Shown here: one piece after another, positions 1-9,402 of the stretch | Numbering within the stretch: the stretch's first letter is position 1 | How the letters are laid out: every line of letters begins with the position of its first letter | NCBI RefSeq assembly: GCF_001281265.1 | Contig: NZ_JXDB01000002.1 | Coordinates: 1 to 64,000 of the forward strand | DNA from: Apilactobacillus kunkeei DSM 12361 = ATCC 700308 | GTDB lineage: Bacteria; Bacillota; Bacilli; Lactobacillales; Lactobacillaceae | Direction: 5' to 3' | Length of the DNA: 64,000 bases | Translations under genes and position numbers: made by a program | Notes under the pieces: generated by a model | The model's input: the letters and a program-made list of their open reading frames with translations, nothing else | Databases searched by the model: none | Told to the model about the DNA's origin: nothing

Positions 1-91
1 CCTGTTCCCATGCCGAACACAGAAGTTAAGCTTCTAAACGCCGATAGTAGTTGAGGGATCGCCCTCTGCAAGGGTAGGAAGTCGCCGCGCA
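1..91 (+). rRNA. rrf: 5S ribosomal RNA, 3' part
   Basis: The first bases carry the conserved 5S core, with CCCATGCCGAACACAGAAG followed by TTAAGCTTCT and a 3' end near GCCGCGC. About 25 bases of the 5' end lie outside the window. This is probably the last gene of an rRNA operon running in from the left. The exact 3' end is uncertain by a few bases. Confidence 0.93.
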
Positions 92-98
92 ATTTATA

Positions 99-128
99 AA
101 AGGGTTACCGTTTGGTAACTCTTTTTTT
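99..128 (+). terminator. terminator of the rRNA operon
   Basis: The hairpin GGTTACC-GTTT-GGTAACT is followed by a run of seven T and lies directly behind 5S. The 266 bases from here to the symporter hold no gene or site I can support. Confidence 0.85.
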
Positions 129-394
129 GTACATTCAAAACGATAGATTACTTTTTATGATAAAATTAAAGAGGTGTGCTGATTAAACTTGGTTAACTAC
201 AGGATTTAAATGGAAATGGAGATATTTCGTTAAATCAAGTGCATGCCATAATGTTACTATCTGAATTACTATCGTAAAACTATATAAAATAGTTTGTTTT
301 TTCGTTATTTAGGTACGTTTTCATTATTAACCGGGGATATTATTCGTGATTTGTGATAAAATTATACTAATACATATTAAGGAGAGGCTTCGTA

Positions 395-1666
395 ATGAAG
401 AAATTTAAGATAACACTAGGATGGCAAATCATGATTGGTTTGATTTTAGGTATCATCCTAGGTCTAGTGTTCTACAAGAATGCTACCGCAATTACTGCAA
501 TGCAAAGTATTGGTACAATGTTCATTCGTTTGATTCAAATGATTGTTGTTCCAATCGTTGTTTCATGTTTAACTGTTGGTATTGCTAACATTGGTGATAT
601 CCATAAGTTAGGACGTATCGGTGGAAAGACTATTCTATACTTTGAAATAATGACAACCATCGCCATTGTTTTAGGTTTAGTTGTTGGTAACGTCTTCCAT
701 CCTGGTGACTTCATTAACGTGCATTCATTACACGCTACTGATATTACCCAATACATGACTACCGCAAAGACTGCTAACCATACCGGTATCTGGGGTACAT
801 TGATTAACCTGATCCCTGTAAATGTATTTAACTCAATTGCTTCTGGTGATATGATGCCAATCATCGTATTCTCAGTATTCTTTGGGTTAGGTACTGCTGC
901 AGTTGGTGAAAAGGGTAAGATTATCGTTGATTTCTTAAACTCGGTATCACAAGTTATGTTCAAGATTACTGGTTGGATTATGAAGTTATCTCCAATCGGT
1001 GTTTGTGCATTAATCGGAGTTACCTTAGCTGAACTAGGTGTTTCTGCATTAGCTCCTCTAAGTTACTTCGTTTTATTAACTTACCTAACAATGATGGTAT
1101 TTGTACTTGTTGTAATGGGATTAGCTGCAAGAATCTTTGGTTTCAAGATTATTGATCTTCTAAAGGTTGTTAAGGAAGAAGCTATATTAGCATTTTCAAC
1201 TGCTAGTTCTGAAGCTGCACTACCAAGAAGTATCGACAAAATGACTAAATTTGGGGTGAGCCCATCAATCGTTTCATTTGTAATCCCAACTGGTTATACA
1301 TTTAACCTTGATGGTTCAGCAATTTACCAATCACTTGCTGCATTGTTCCTAGCTCAAGCTTATGGAATTCACTTAAGTATTGGTCAACAACTTACTTTAT
1401 TAGTTGCCCTAATGATCACTTCAAAGGGTATGGCCGGTGTTCCTGGTGCATCATTCGTTGTTCTATTAGCGACTGTTTCAACTGTTGGAATTCCAGTTTC
1501 TGGTCTAACGTTCATTGCCGGAATTGACCGTTTCATCGATATGGCCAGAACAGCGGTAAACGTTATTGGTAACTCATTGGCAACAGTTATTATTGGTAAG
1601 TCTGAAAAAGAATTTGATCCTGCAAAGGAAGAGAAATATTTAAAATCAATCGGAATCCATAAATAA
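395..1666 (+). CDS. dicarboxylate/amino acid:cation symporter (DAACS, GltP-like)
   Basis: A 423-residue polytopic membrane protein of the SLC1/DAACS family, which imports glutamate, aspartate, serine/threonine or C4-dicarboxylates with Na+ or H+. Visible marks are the N-terminal amphipathic start and first helix, the serine-rich re-entrant loop (STASSEAALP, about residue 268), the helix-7 motif NLDGSAIYQ (about 306), and the HP2 loop with KGMAGVPGASF (about 348). The length is normal for the family. The ATG follows AAGGAGAGG at 379-387. It is monocistronic and closed by a strong terminator. The substrate cannot be fixed from sequence alone; glutamate or serine/threonine are both possible. Confidence 0.9.
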   Translation: MKKFKITLGWQIMIGLILGIILGLVFYKNATAITAMQSIGTMFIRLIQMIVVPIVVSCLTVGIANIGDIHKLGRIGGKTILYFEIMTTIAIVLGLVVGNVFHPGDFINVHSLHATDITQYMTTAKTANHTGIWGTLINLIPVNVFNSIASGDMMPIIVFSVFFGLGTAAVGEKGKIIVDFLNSVSQVMFKITGWIMKLSPIGVCALIGVTLAELGVSALAPLSYFVLLTYLTMMVFVLVVMGLAARIFGFKIIDLLKVVKEEAILAFSTASSEAALPRSIDKMTKFGVSPSIVSFVIPTGYTFNLDGSAIYQSLAALFLAQAYGIHLSIGQQLTLLVALMITSKGMAGVPGASFVVLLATVSTVGIPVSGLTFIAGIDRFIDMARTAVNVIGNSLATVIIGKSEKEFDPAKEEKYLKSIGIHK

Positions 1667-1704
1667 GAAAAAGACCTAATCCATTTGGATTAGGTCTTTT
1701 TTTA
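1667..1704. terminator. bidirectional terminator between symporter and carB
   Basis: AAAAAGACCTAATCC-ATTT-GGATTAGGTCTTTTTTT is a long perfect stem with A and T tracts on its two sides. It can therefore end both convergent genes. It touches the carB stop codon. Confidence 0.92.
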
Positions 1705-4700
1705 TATCTTTTCTACCTTCAAGTCGTCGCTTTTTAATGATTGAATAAATGCATTTGCAGTATCGATAGATGTAAATAAGGGAATCGATAAGGAAGTTGC
1801 GACTTTGTTTATTTGATGATTTTCTGCGGTGTTAATTATTAAATCAACATTTTCTTCTGTAATCTGTTCTGGTTTCATATTTACGATATTAAAATTAAAA
1901 GTATTTAATCCTTTAACCAACCCCTCGTTTTGTTCTTCTTCGCGTTGACTTAGCTTCAATAAGACATTGCTATTTGGTTTGATGTTTATACCGGCAGCGG
2001 AAAATGACTTTGCCAAAGCCGAATTATAGTTAATTGCAGAACCCATAACCTCACCGGTCGACTTCATTTCTGGACTAAGATTGGCATCCGCACCAGATAG
2101 CTTATTAAAGCTAAATACGGGTGACTTTACTGATACTAAATTAGTTGGAGTAATCATTCCGGTTTCATATCCAAATGATGATAATGGTTTATTCAAAATC
2201 GCGTTGGTTGCTAAGCTCACAATAGGAACATCTGTTACTTTCGATAAGAATGGTACGGTTCTAGATGCTCGTTGGTTTACTTCGATTACATATACTTGGT
2301 TATTTGAAATGATGAATTGAATATTCATCAAACCAATTGTTTTTAGTTTTTTGGCTAACTTAGTCGCAATAGCCACAATTTCTTTTTGAATATTGGGTGA
2401 AATATTTTGAGGTGGATATACAGCCATTGAATCACCAGAGTGGACTCCTGAACTTTCGACATGTTCAATAATTCCTGGAATAACAACTGTTTCTCCATCA
2501 GAGATTATATCCACTTCGGCTTCTGTTCCATATAGATATGAATCAATTAAAACGGGGTGCTGATGCGAAACATTCACAGCTGTTTGCATGTAGTTAAGCA
2601 ATTCATCGTTATTATGGACTATTTTCATGGCTTTTCCACCAATTACGTATGAAGGACGTAATAAGACCGGATATGTCATTTTCTCTGTAGCTTGAATGGC
2701 TTCATCAATACTTTCCACTGAAGTTCCATACGGCTGCTTGATATTTAGACTTTTGATAACGTGACTAAACAATTCACGATCCTCGCTGATATTAATATCT
2801 TTTACAGTTGTCCCTAACACATTAACACCTAATTTAGATAAGTCTTCTGCAAGGTTGATGGCAGTTTGACCACCAAATTGAAGAATTACACCAGCAGGCT
2901 TTTCAAGATTGATCACATTCATGACATCTTCGATGGTTAAAGGTTCGAAGTATAACTTATCTGAAATCGAGAAATCTGTTGATACAGTTTCTGGATTGGA
3001 ATTAATTACGATTGATTCATATCCGGCCTGTTTTACTGCGAAGATGGAATGGACTGTGGCGTAGTCAAATTCGACACCTTGACCGATTCTAATGGGGCCA
3101 GAACCAACGATTAAGATGGACTTTTTATTACTGGGTTTTGATTCATTAGTTTGACCAAATGTACTGTAATAATAAGGAGTAGTGGAATCAAATTCTCCAG
3201 CAGAAGTATCAACCATTTTAAAGCTAGCTATAATATTATTTTTTACTCTGGTGTCATACACATCTTTTTCACTACATTTCCAAGCGTTTGCAATTTGTTG
3301 ATCTGAAAATCCAAATTGTTTAGCTATCTTCAAAGAATCAATGGATTGATTTTCTTTAAGTTCATCGTTAATTTCAACAATATGTTGCATCTTATATAAG
3401 AAAAATTGGTTAATTTGAGTGATGTTATGAATATCTTCAACACTGATATGACGATTAAGTAATTCAAAGATTTGGAACAAACGCTGTTCAGTGGGTGTCG
3501 CTATGTTTTCTAATAACTGATTGGTTGAGTTTTTAGTCAAATCATGTTTTTTTCCATCTTCTAAGGAACGAATAGCTTTTAATAGTGATGACTCAAAGTT
3601 TCTCCCGATGGCCATAACTTCTCCAGTAGCCTTCATTTGAGTGCCAAGTGAATTATCGATATTGGTAAATTTATCGAATGGTAAACGGGGAATTTTTGTC
3701 ACTATATAATCAAGTGCGGGTTCAAATTCTGCAAGTGATTTTCCAGTTAGAGGGTTGGTGATTTCATCTAATGACATTCCAACAGCAATCTTCGCAGATA
3801 TTTTAGCGATTGGATATCCGGTTGCTTTAGATGCTAGGGCGGATGAACGAGAGACACGTGGATTAACTTCGATAATGAAGTAATCACCACTTTTTTGATC
3901 AATAGCCATTTGAATATTTACTCCACCCTCGATGTCTAGAGCACGAATAATTTTTAGTGCTGCATCTCTTAATGATTGATAGTCTTTATCAGATAGTGTT
4001 TGAGTAGGTGATACAACAATTGAATCACCAGTATGGACACCAACAGGATCAACGTTTTCCATCGAACAAACAATTAATGCGTTGTCCTTGGCATCACGCA
4101 TAACTTCGAATTCGATTTCCTTATATCCAGCAATCGATTTCTCTACTAAAACTTGAGTAACTGGTGACATTTCTAGTCCATTGCTCACAATAGCTTCTAA
4201 TTCTGCATTGTTATGAACAAAACCACCACCGGTCCCACCTAATGTGTAGGCAGGACGAATGACTAATGGATAGCCAATCTTCACTGCTAATTTTTTTGCA
4301 TCTTCTAAACTGTTGGCAATGGTTGATTCTGGTACTGGTTCATCCAATTCATTCATTAGTTGTTTAAAGAGTTCACGATCTTCGGCTTTTTCAATTGATT
4401 GTAGTTTGGTTCCGAGAAGCTCAATACCGTATTTTTTCAAGATTCCTGCGTCAGCTAAATTCTTAGCCATGTTTAAACCAGTTTGCCCACCTAATGTTGG
4501 AAGGAGGGCATCGGGTAGTTCTTTCTTGATAATCTTTTCGACTGAATCAATTGTGATGGGTTCAATATAGACCTCGTCGGCAATATCTTTATCAGTCATG
4601 ATAGTGGCAGGATTAGAATTAACCAGTACGACCTCGTAACCTTCTTCTTTTAATGACAAACATGCTTGGGAACCCGAATAGTCAAATTCAGCAGCTTGAC

Positions 4701-4761
4701 CAATGACAATCGGACCAGATCCAATTACTAGTATTTTATGAATGTCTGTATTTTTACTCAT
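1702..4761 (-). CDS. carB: carbamoyl-phosphate synthase, large subunit
   Basis: Makes carbamoyl phosphate from ammonia, bicarbonate and two ATP; the ammonia comes through the CarA subunit. It has the typical internal duplication: the first half begins [20 protein letters not shown] and the second half (about residue 550) [20 protein letters not shown], each followed by an ATP-grasp domain. At 1019 residues it is about 50 shorter than pyrimidine-type CarB; the C-terminal allosteric (MGS) domain is the short part. This is the size I expect for the arginine-linked enzyme of lactobacilli. The start overlaps the end of carA by 8 bases, so the two are translationally coupled. Regulation by the arginine leader upstream of carA would cover this gene too. 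Confidence 0.96.
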   Translation of the reverse strand: MSKNTDIHKILVIGSGPIVIGQAAEFDYSGSQACLSLKEEGYEVVLVNSNPATIMTDKDIADEVYIEPITIDSVEKIIKKELPDALLPTLGGQTGLNMAKNLADAGILKKYGIELLGTKLQSIEKAEDRELFKQLMNELDEPVPESTIANSLEDAKKLAVKIGYPLVIRPAYTLGGTGGGFVHNNAELEAIVSNGLEMSPVTQVLVEKSIAGYKEIEFEVMRDAKDNALIVCSMENVDPVGVHTGDSIVVSPTQTLSDKDYQSLRDAALKIIRALDIEGGVNIQMAIDQKSGDYFIIEVNPRVSRSSALASKATGYPIAKISAKIAVGMSLDEITNPLTGKSLAEFEPALDYIVTKIPRLPFDKFTNIDNSLGTQMKATGEVMAIGRNFESSLLKAIRSLEDGKKHDLTKNSTNQLLENIATPTEQRLFQIFELLNRHISVEDIHNITQINQFFLYKMQHIVEINDELKENQSIDSLKIAKQFGFSDQQIANAWKCSEKDVYDTRVKNNIIASFKMVDTSAGEFDSTTPYYYSTFGQTNESKPSNKKSILIVGSGPIRIGQGVEFDYATVHSIFAVKQAGYESIVINSNPETVSTDFSISDKLYFEPLTIEDVMNVINLEKPAGVILQFGGQTAINLAEDLSKLGVNVLGTTVKDINISEDRELFSHVIKSLNIKQPYGTSVESIDEAIQATEKMTYPVLLRPSYVIGGKAMKIVHNNDELLNYMQTAVNVSHQHPVLIDSYLYGTEAEVDIISDGETVVIPGIIEHVESSGVHSGDSMAVYPPQNISPNIQKEIVAIATKLAKKLKTIGLMNIQFIISNNQVYVIEVNQRASRTVPFLSKVTDVPIVSLATNAILNKPLSSFGYETGMITPTNLVSVKSPVFSFNKLSGADANLSPEMKSTGEVMGSAINYNSALAKSFSAAGINIKPNSNVLLKLSQREEEQNEGLVKGLNTFNFNIVNMKPEQITEENVDLIINTAENHQINKVATSLSIPLFTSIDTANAFIQSLKSDDLKVEKI

Positions 4762-5824
4762 TTGTAATAACCCCCTTTTGGTTAATCATGTTGAAAAATT
4801 TATGAAATATGAAGAGTGCATCGTGTGGTCCTGGAGATGCGTCTGGATGGAATTGAACAGAAAAAGCATTATGATTCTTAACTTTAATTCCTTCAATAGT
4901 ATGGTCGTTGACTTCTTCAAATATTACCTCGACATTAGAGCCGGGAATTGATTCTGGTAATAACGCATATCCATGATTTTGAGAGGTGAAGTAACATTTT
5001 CCAGTCGATAGGTTCTTAACAGCGTGATTAAAACCACGATGACCGAACTTCATTTTGAATGTTTTTGCGCCATTAGCTAACCCCAATAACTGATTTCCTA
5101 AACAAATTCCCATGATGGGATAGACCTCTTGTAGTTCTTCAATAACGTCAATCTTATCAATCATCTTAGCTGGATCACCAGGTCCGTTAGATAAGACGAT
5201 ACCATCTGGATTAATATCTTTGATTTTTTTGGCTGATACGTCAGCAGGAAAAATGTAAACATCTGCATTTAAGTTCAATAATTCGGATACGATTGAGTTC
5301 TTGATACCATAGTCAATAACCGCTACTTTGGGTCCATCACCTTCGATGTGATTAATATCCTTGGTTGAATGATTTGCAAATGATAAGGGTTTGTCTAAAA
5401 GTTCTTGAATTGTTTTATCTTTTGGATTGTCTGTGATAACTCCTTTGATGCATCCGTTTTGACGAATCTCCTTAGTTAATTCACGCGTATCAATTCCTTC
5501 AATCATTGGAATGTCAAACTTTTCTGCGTATTGATAAAGTGACATTTTGCTACGGTAGTTACTGGGATGTTTAGCAATGTCATATGCGATTATCCCGGAT
5601 ATACATGGTGTGTCTTTTTCGTTGTCTTCGAAATTGATGCCATAGTTGCCGATAAGCGGGTATGTAAAAACCATGATTTGTCCATAGTAACTTGGATCAG
5701 TGATGGTTTCTTGGTAACCAGTCATACCAGTGCTAAATACCACTTCACCGGCTGTTGCTGTTGGTTTAATCTTTGAATATCCTTGATAAATTGATCCATT
5801 GCTTAGTACTAAATAAGTTTTCAT
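4754..5824 (-). CDS. carA: carbamoyl-phosphate synthase, small (glutaminase) subunit
   Basis: Hydrolyses glutamine and channels ammonia to CarB. The N-terminal CPSase small-chain domain ([18 protein letters not shown]) is followed by a class I glutamine amidotransferase domain with nucleophile Cys in GICLGNQ and the His in [12 protein letters not shown] start at the ATG of 5824: the minus strand reads TTTGGAGGTAATTATT before it, a well-placed Shine-Dalgarno site. A longer frame from a TTG at 5839 would overlap that site and is rejected. The protein is 356 residues, normal for the family. It is the first structural gene behind a 430-base leader that carries an Arg-codon ORF and an attenuator. 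It forms an operon with carB. Confidence 0.96.
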   Translation of the reverse strand: MKTYLVLSNGSIYQGYSKIKPTATAGEVVFSTGMTGYQETITDPSYYGQIMVFTYPLIGNYGINFEDNEKDTPCISGIIAYDIAKHPSNYRSKMSLYQYAEKFDIPMIEGIDTRELTKEIRQNGCIKGVITDNPKDKTIQELLDKPLSFANHSTKDINHIEGDGPKVAVIDYGIKNSIVSELLNLNADVYIFPADVSAKKIKDINPDGIVLSNGPGDPAKMIDKIDVIEELQEVYPIMGICLGNQLLGLANGAKTFKMKFGHRGFNHAVKNLSTGKCYFTSQNHGYALLPESIPGSNVEVIFEEVNDHTIEGIKVKNHNAFSVQFHPDASPGPHDALFIFHKFFNMINQKGVITNE

Positions 5825-5988
5825 AATAATTACCTCCAAATTTTGGTAAATAAAAAAGGCTGATCAACATTGCGATCAACCTTATGTTCTGAATACCTTT
5901 CATCATATTCATAAATAAGTCAATCGACGGTAAAAAAAGAACTTATTTTGCATTATGTGAAAAGTATCCAGTGATTCATATTCGGATT

Positions 5989-6044
5989 AAAAAAAGGACC
6001 CGCAGATAAATTTCAGCATAACTCAAAATTTATTTCTGCCGTCC
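5989..6044 (-). terminator. attenuator (intrinsic terminator) in the carAB leader
   Basis: On the minus strand the arm GGACGGCAGAAATAAATTT pairs, with small bulges, with AAATTTATCTGCGGGTCC and is followed by seven T. It lies about 165 bases before the carA ATG with no gene ending there. It can only act by premature termination of carAB RNA. Confidence 0.85.
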
Positions 6045-6113
6045 CTCGACTAAATTGCTATTTGATTAAAAATTGCACCTAAAAGTTGGGGACGGCACAA
6101 TACGTGTCCTCCT
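6037..6113 (-). promoter_or_regulatory. antiterminator and protector segments of the carAB leader
   Basis: On the minus strand TGCCGTCCC (6097-6089) is the exact complement of GGGACGGCA (6045-6037), which is the 5' arm of the attenuator. Pairing of the two would prevent the terminator. The first segment can instead pair with the AGGAGGACAC just upstream (6113-6103), where the Arg codons of the leader ORF lie, forming a protector hairpin. This gives the 1:2, 2:3, 3:4 layout of classical leader-peptide attenuation. The pairing is seen in the sequence; the regulatory outcome is inferred. Confidence 0.75.
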
Positions 6114-6158
6114 CAATGCATTGTATTCAGTTAGTGTATTATTTGATTTGTTGTTCAT
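6066..6158 (-). CDS. arginine-codon leader peptide of carAB (30 residues)
   Basis: A short ORF with its own ribosome site (AAAGCGGTGAGTGTT before ATG). It encodes 30 residues with the block ALRRTRIV at residues 14-21 (codons AGG AGG ACA CGT) and a further AGG at residue 27. The Arg codons fall on the 5' arm of a hairpin that hides the antiterminator segment. A ribosome waiting for charged tRNA-Arg there would free that segment and allow read-through into carA. The stop is 22 bases before the attenuator arm. I know of no family for this peptide; its role as a sensor ORF is inferred from position, codons and RNA pairing. Confidence 0.72.
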   Translation of the reverse strand: MNNKSNNTLTEYNALRRTRIVPSPTFRCNF

Positions 6159-6199
6159 AACACTCACCGCTTTTAAATTATTTGTTTTCGTTGAAATCA

Positions 6200-6227
6200 A
6201 TTTAACATAACTAAAAAATTAAAACAA
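6200..6227 (-). promoter_or_regulatory. possible carAB promoter
   Basis: Minus-strand TTGTTT (6227-6222), 16 bases, then TTAAAT (6205-6200), about 40 bases before the leader ATG. The region is very AT-rich, so other pairs are possible. Confidence 0.4.
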
Positions 6228-6253
6228 GATTAAATTAAAATTAAAAAATAAGT

Positions 6254-6281
6254 TTGCAAAACAAAAAAGTTGTGCTATTGT
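6254..6281 (+). promoter_or_regulatory. probable argC operon promoter
   Basis: TTGCAA (6254-6259), 16 bases, then TGC-TATTGT, an extended -10 (6273-6281). It lies about 50 bases before the Arg-rich leader ORF of the argC operon. Confidence 0.5.
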
Positions 6282-6332
6282 AATTTGCAAGATGTTAGAG
6301 AAACATCAAAAAATTATAAAAGGGTGATTATC

Positions 6333-6491
6333 ATGACAAAACAAAACTTAAACCAAAGGCGACGTAGCAACGTTTTTTCAACAGGAACAGTGTCTAAAAA
6401 ATTGAACTTATCGAAAGGACTGTCTTTATTATGCAAGTCGCAATTATTGGAATTACCGGATACGCCGGATCAACTTTATACGAATTATTAA
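6333..6491 (+). CDS. Arg-rich leader ORF overlapping the start of argC (52 residues)
   Basis: A good ribosome site (AAAAGGGTGATTATC) precedes the ATG. Residues 9-11 are Arg-Arg-Arg (AGG CGA CGT, 6357-6365) in the context LNQRRRSN. The frame runs over the argC Shine-Dalgarno site and start codon and stops 61 bases inside argC in another frame. A small hairpin, GACGT-AGCA-ACGTT followed by T tract (6361-6378), overlaps the Arg codons. Stalling at RRR could therefore either block that hairpin or keep ribosomes off the argC start. It mirrors the carAB leader peptide on the opposite strand, which makes chance less likely. The mechanism is inference. Confidence 0.6.
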   Translation: MTKQNLNQRRRSNVFSTGTVSKKLNLSKGLSLLCKSQLLELPDTPDQLYTNY

Positions 6492-7459
6492 AAAAACATT
6501 CTCAAGTAAATCAAATTAATCTATACGGACATAATTTGTCCAAACCAACTCAGTTAAACCAAATTAATGATGAATTTTCATACGATCAACATTTAGTCTT
6601 TCCTTATGACGAAAATGTCATTATCAAAGACAATGATGCGGTCTTTTTTGCAACTCCTGCAGGGGTAACATCAAAGATTGCTAAACCCTTTATAAAAGCC
6701 GATTTACCGGTTATTGATTTGTCGGGTGATTACAGATTAAAAGATCCTGACGAATACACTAAGTGGTATCAAAAAGATGCCGCTTCGCTTGCAGAGTTAC
6801 AAAAGGCACAATACTGCTTAGCAGACATTGACGACAACCCAAAAGCAAAATATATTGCTAATCCAGGGTGTTATGCTACCGCTGTGCTATTAGGGTTGGC
6901 ACCGGTAGTTATGGAAGATTTGATCGATTTAGATAGCATTGTAGTTGATGCGAAGTCAGGTTTATCAGGAGCTGGAAAGTCACTTAGTGATTCCAGTCAT
7001 TTTGTCATGGCTAATGAAAACTTACAAGTTTACAAACCCCACGAACACAAACATATTCCAGAAATTGTCCAAAAACTACAATTCTGGAATGAAAACGTTA
7101 AAAACATTGAATTCATGACCACCTTGGTTCCTTTAAATAAAGGAATAATGTGCACCATGTTTATGAAATTAAAATCAAATATTGAAATGGATAAAGTCCA
7201 ACATGCATTCGATTCATTATATGCGAACAGTTCGTTTGTTCACGTATCAATGGATGAGTTGCCAACTATCAAGAGCGTAGTCGGTACAAACGAGTGTCAT
7301 GTTGGACTTTCTTTTAATTCCAGTAACAACACGTTAATGATTGTCAGTGTCATCGATAACATGATTAAGGGTGCTGCTGGACAAGCAATTCAAAACTTTA
7401 ATCATCTGTTTAATTTTGATGAAAATGACGGATTAGAACTAATGCACGTATTACCATAG
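6431..7459 (+). CDS. argC: N-acetyl-gamma-glutamyl-phosphate reductase
   Basis: Third step of ornithine synthesis: NADPH-dependent reduction of N-acetylglutamyl phosphate to the semialdehyde. The N-terminal NADP-binding motif is GITGYAGSTLYELL (residues 7-20), the catalytic Cys is in NPGCYATA (Cys147), and the type 1 signature region KSGLSGAGKS is present. 342 residues, as usual. The Shine-Dalgarno AAAGGA lies 11 bases before the ATG, a bit far, and can be folded into a small hairpin (AAAGG-ACTG-TCTTT). The Arg-rich leader ORF is translated across it. First gene of argCJBDF, all closely spaced. Confidence 0.96.
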   Translation: MQVAIIGITGYAGSTLYELLKKHSQVNQINLYGHNLSKPTQLNQINDEFSYDQHLVFPYDENVIIKDNDAVFFATPAGVTSKIAKPFIKADLPVIDLSGDYRLKDPDEYTKWYQKDAASLAELQKAQYCLADIDDNPKAKYIANPGCYATAVLLGLAPVVMEDLIDLDSIVVDAKSGLSGAGKSLSDSSHFVMANENLQVYKPHEHKHIPEIVQKLQFWNENVKNIEFMTTLVPLNKGIMCTMFMKLKSNIEMDKVQHAFDSLYANSSFVHVSMDELPTIKSVVGTNECHVGLSFNSSNNTLMIVSVIDNMIKGAAGQAIQNFNHLFNFDENDGLELMHVLP

Positions 7460-7471
7460 GAGGAACTAACA

Positions 7472-8662
7472 ATGAAAACAATCAACTTTAAATGGCCAAA
7501 AAATATTAAATCTGGATCAACTCACGCTGGATTCAAAGAGGATGGAAAATTAGATATGTGTTGGATAGTATCTAATACGCCAGCTGCGGCAGCTGGTGTA
7601 TATACAACAAATCAATTCAAGGCAGCTCCCGTTCAAGTAACGAAGAAAACAATTGATTTAAAACACGAACTACAGGCAATTATTGTCAATTCTGGTAATG
7701 CCAACTCATTTACCGGCGATGAGGGTATTCAAAATGTTTATGATTCTAAAAAATTAGTTGCCGATAAGTTACACCTAGATGAAAGCTTGATAGGTGTTGC
7801 ATCGACTGGAATAATCGGTAAACAACTAGATATGGATACATACCAAGAAGGTGTAGATAATTTAAAACTTAGTGAGGGAGATATAGACGCCCCAGAAGCG
7901 ATTATTACGACTGACACCTGTTCTAAAAAGGTATGTGTAGAAGTGATACTAAATGACCAACCAGTTACTATTACCGGTTTTTCAAAGGGATCAGGTATGA
8001 TTCATCCAAACATGGGAACTACATTGAGTTTTATCGTCACAGACGCAAACATCGATGGGGATGATCTTCAAAATTTATTAAGTGAAGACATCATCTCAAC
8101 ATTTAACCAAATCACCGTTGATGGATGTATGTCCACTAATGATATGGTTTTATCTATGGCAAATGGTTCTGCCAGCGAAGATAAATTAGTTCCTGGAACT
8201 GATGAATATATAGAGTTCGCTAAGAGTTTCAAATATGTATTGGAAACTCTTGCAAAAAAAGTAGCTCAAGATGGTGAAGGCGCAAATAATTTTGTTGAAG
8301 TGAATGTTAACAGCGCGTTTGATAAACAGGAGGCTAACCTAGTTTCTAAGGCAATTGTTGGTTCTAACTTGGTCAAATCAATGATTTTTGGTAAAGAGGC
8401 CAATTGGGGAAGAATTGTGCAGGCAATCGGTCAAACTCATGCCCACGTTGATCCTAACCATGTCACAATTAGTCTAAATGGCACCGAAATTGTTACTAAC
8501 AGTGAACCGGTTTCCTTTACTGATAAGGAATTGAAGTCATTGTTTACAGATGAACATATTATTATTGACGTTGACTTAAACGTTGGCAATGCTAGTGGAA
8601 CTGCATGGGGATGTGATTTAACCTACAAGTACGTTGAGATTAACGCAGCTTATGAGGGGTGA
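7472..8662 (+). CDS. argJ: bifunctional ornithine acetyltransferase / N-acetylglutamate synthase
   Basis: Transfers the acetyl group from N-acetylornithine to glutamate, recycling it, and may also make N-acetylglutamate from acetyl-CoA. The motif KGSGMIHPNMGTTLSF includes the self-cleavage site before Thr183, giving alpha and beta chains (usual motif ATML; here GTTL). The oxyanion region TGIIG (about 112-116) is present, and the C-terminal GNASGTAWGCDLTYKYVEIN is typical. 396 residues. A ribosome site AGGAGG lies just ahead of the ATG. Its end overlaps the Shine-Dalgarno site of argB. Confidence 0.96.
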   Translation: MKTINFKWPKNIKSGSTHAGFKEDGKLDMCWIVSNTPAAAAGVYTTNQFKAAPVQVTKKTIDLKHELQAIIVNSGNANSFTGDEGIQNVYDSKKLVADKLHLDESLIGVASTGIIGKQLDMDTYQEGVDNLKLSEGDIDAPEAIITTDTCSKKVCVEVILNDQPVTITGFSKGSGMIHPNMGTTLSFIVTDANIDGDDLQNLLSEDIISTFNQITVDGCMSTNDMVLSMANGSASEDKLVPGTDEYIEFAKSFKYVLETLAKKVAQDGEGANNFVEVNVNSAFDKQEANLVSKAIVGSNLVKSMIFGKEANWGRIVQAIGQTHAHVDPNHVTISLNGTEIVTNSEPVSFTDKELKSLFTDEHIIIDVDLNVGNASGTAWGCDLTYKYVEINAAYEG

Positions 8663-8667
8663 TTAAT

Positions 8668-9393
8668 ATGATTATTTTAAAGATTGGTGGAAATATGATT
8701 AATCATTTACCTGATGGTTTTTTCGAATATGTTGCTGAAAAGCAAGGTGCAGGTGAACACATCATCATTGTTCACGGAGGTGGCAACATCATCTCAAAAT
8801 GTGGCGAGTTTGTTGGTGAGCCGGTCAAAAAAATTGATGGCATTAGAGTCACTAATTCAACAATGATGAAAATTTCGGATTTATTGTTGAACAATGTTAT
8901 CCAAGAACAACTTAGCAAGAAGTTAATGAACCATGGTATAGCGACTCATAATCTAAATAGTTATGATTACTCATTTGTTAAGGGCAATTATTTAGACCAT
9001 GATAAATATGGTGAGGTTGGAACAATAAGTCACATTGATACGGATTGGATTAATAAGATGACTGATAACTATGTTGGTTTAATGTCTTCAATCGTTTATA
9101 AAAATGATACCGAAAAATTAAACGTTAATGCAGATATTGCTGCAAGTGAAATGGCCTCATTACTGCGTGCGGATGAACTAATTCTATTAACCGATGTTTG
9201 TGGTGTAAAGGTCGAAGATCGAATACTAGAACAATTGAACCATAAACAAGCTTTGAAATTAATTGATGAACAATACATTGTCAGCGGAATGATACCCAAG
9301 GTTAAAGCCGCTTTGGATGCAATTGATCATGGTGTAGACAATGTCACAATTACTAATAACTTAGATGAACACGGAACAGTAATTATTAATTAG
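8668..9393 (+). CDS. argB: acetylglutamate kinase
   Basis: Phosphorylates N-acetylglutamate, the second step of the pathway. It is a 241-residue amino-acid-kinase fold with N-terminal MIILKIGGNM, the glycine-rich VHGGGNII, and the C-terminal nucleotide region LLTDVCGV. I chose the ATG at 8668, preceded by GAGGGGTGA at the very end of argJ. A GTG nine bases upstream would sit on that ribosome site. The protein is slightly shorter than many ArgB. It lacks the extra N-terminal helix found in arginine-inhibited hexameric enzymes, so direct feedback by arginine may be absent (inference). Confidence 0.95.
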   Translation: MIILKIGGNMINHLPDGFFEYVAEKQGAGEHIIIVHGGGNIISKCGEFVGEPVKKIDGIRVTNSTMMKISDLLLNNVIQEQLSKKLMNHGIATHNLNSYDYSFVKGNYLDHDKYGEVGTISHIDTDWINKMTDNYVGLMSSIVYKNDTEKLNVNADIAASEMASLLRADELILLTDVCGVKVEDRILEQLNHKQALKLIDEQYIVSGMIPKVKAALDAIDHGVDNVTITNNLDEHGTVIIN

Positions 9394-9402
9394 GGGATGA
9401 AA

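Noticed and set aside
181-285. A protein-like stretch (LQDLNGNGDISLNQVHAI) between 5S and the symporter
   Set aside because: It has an in-frame stop directly before it and no start codon; too short to call a remnant with confidence.
1-400. tRNA genes behind 5S
   Set aside because: No cloverleaf or GTTCGAATC-type T-loop was found before the symporter gene.
5567-5776. Plus-strand frame opposite carA, and similar frames opposite carB, gnd, zwf and the multicopper oxidase (for example 2081-2320, 4313-4570, 13063-13413, 15698-15898)
   Set aside because: They lie wholly inside strongly conserved genes, have no ribosome sites and no recognisable protein pattern; they are antisense shadows.
5990-6113. 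T-box riboswitch before carA or argC
   Set aside because: CGTCCC-type pairing elements are present, but the conserved T-box bulge sequence (TGGNACCGCG) and specifier stem are not; an Arg-codon ORF explains the structure better.
6102-6120. AGGAGG in the carAB leader as the ribosome site of another gene starting at GTG
   Set aside because: The GTG continues the same leader frame and would give only ten residues; AGGAGG is better read as two Arg codons, though a pausing effect is possible.
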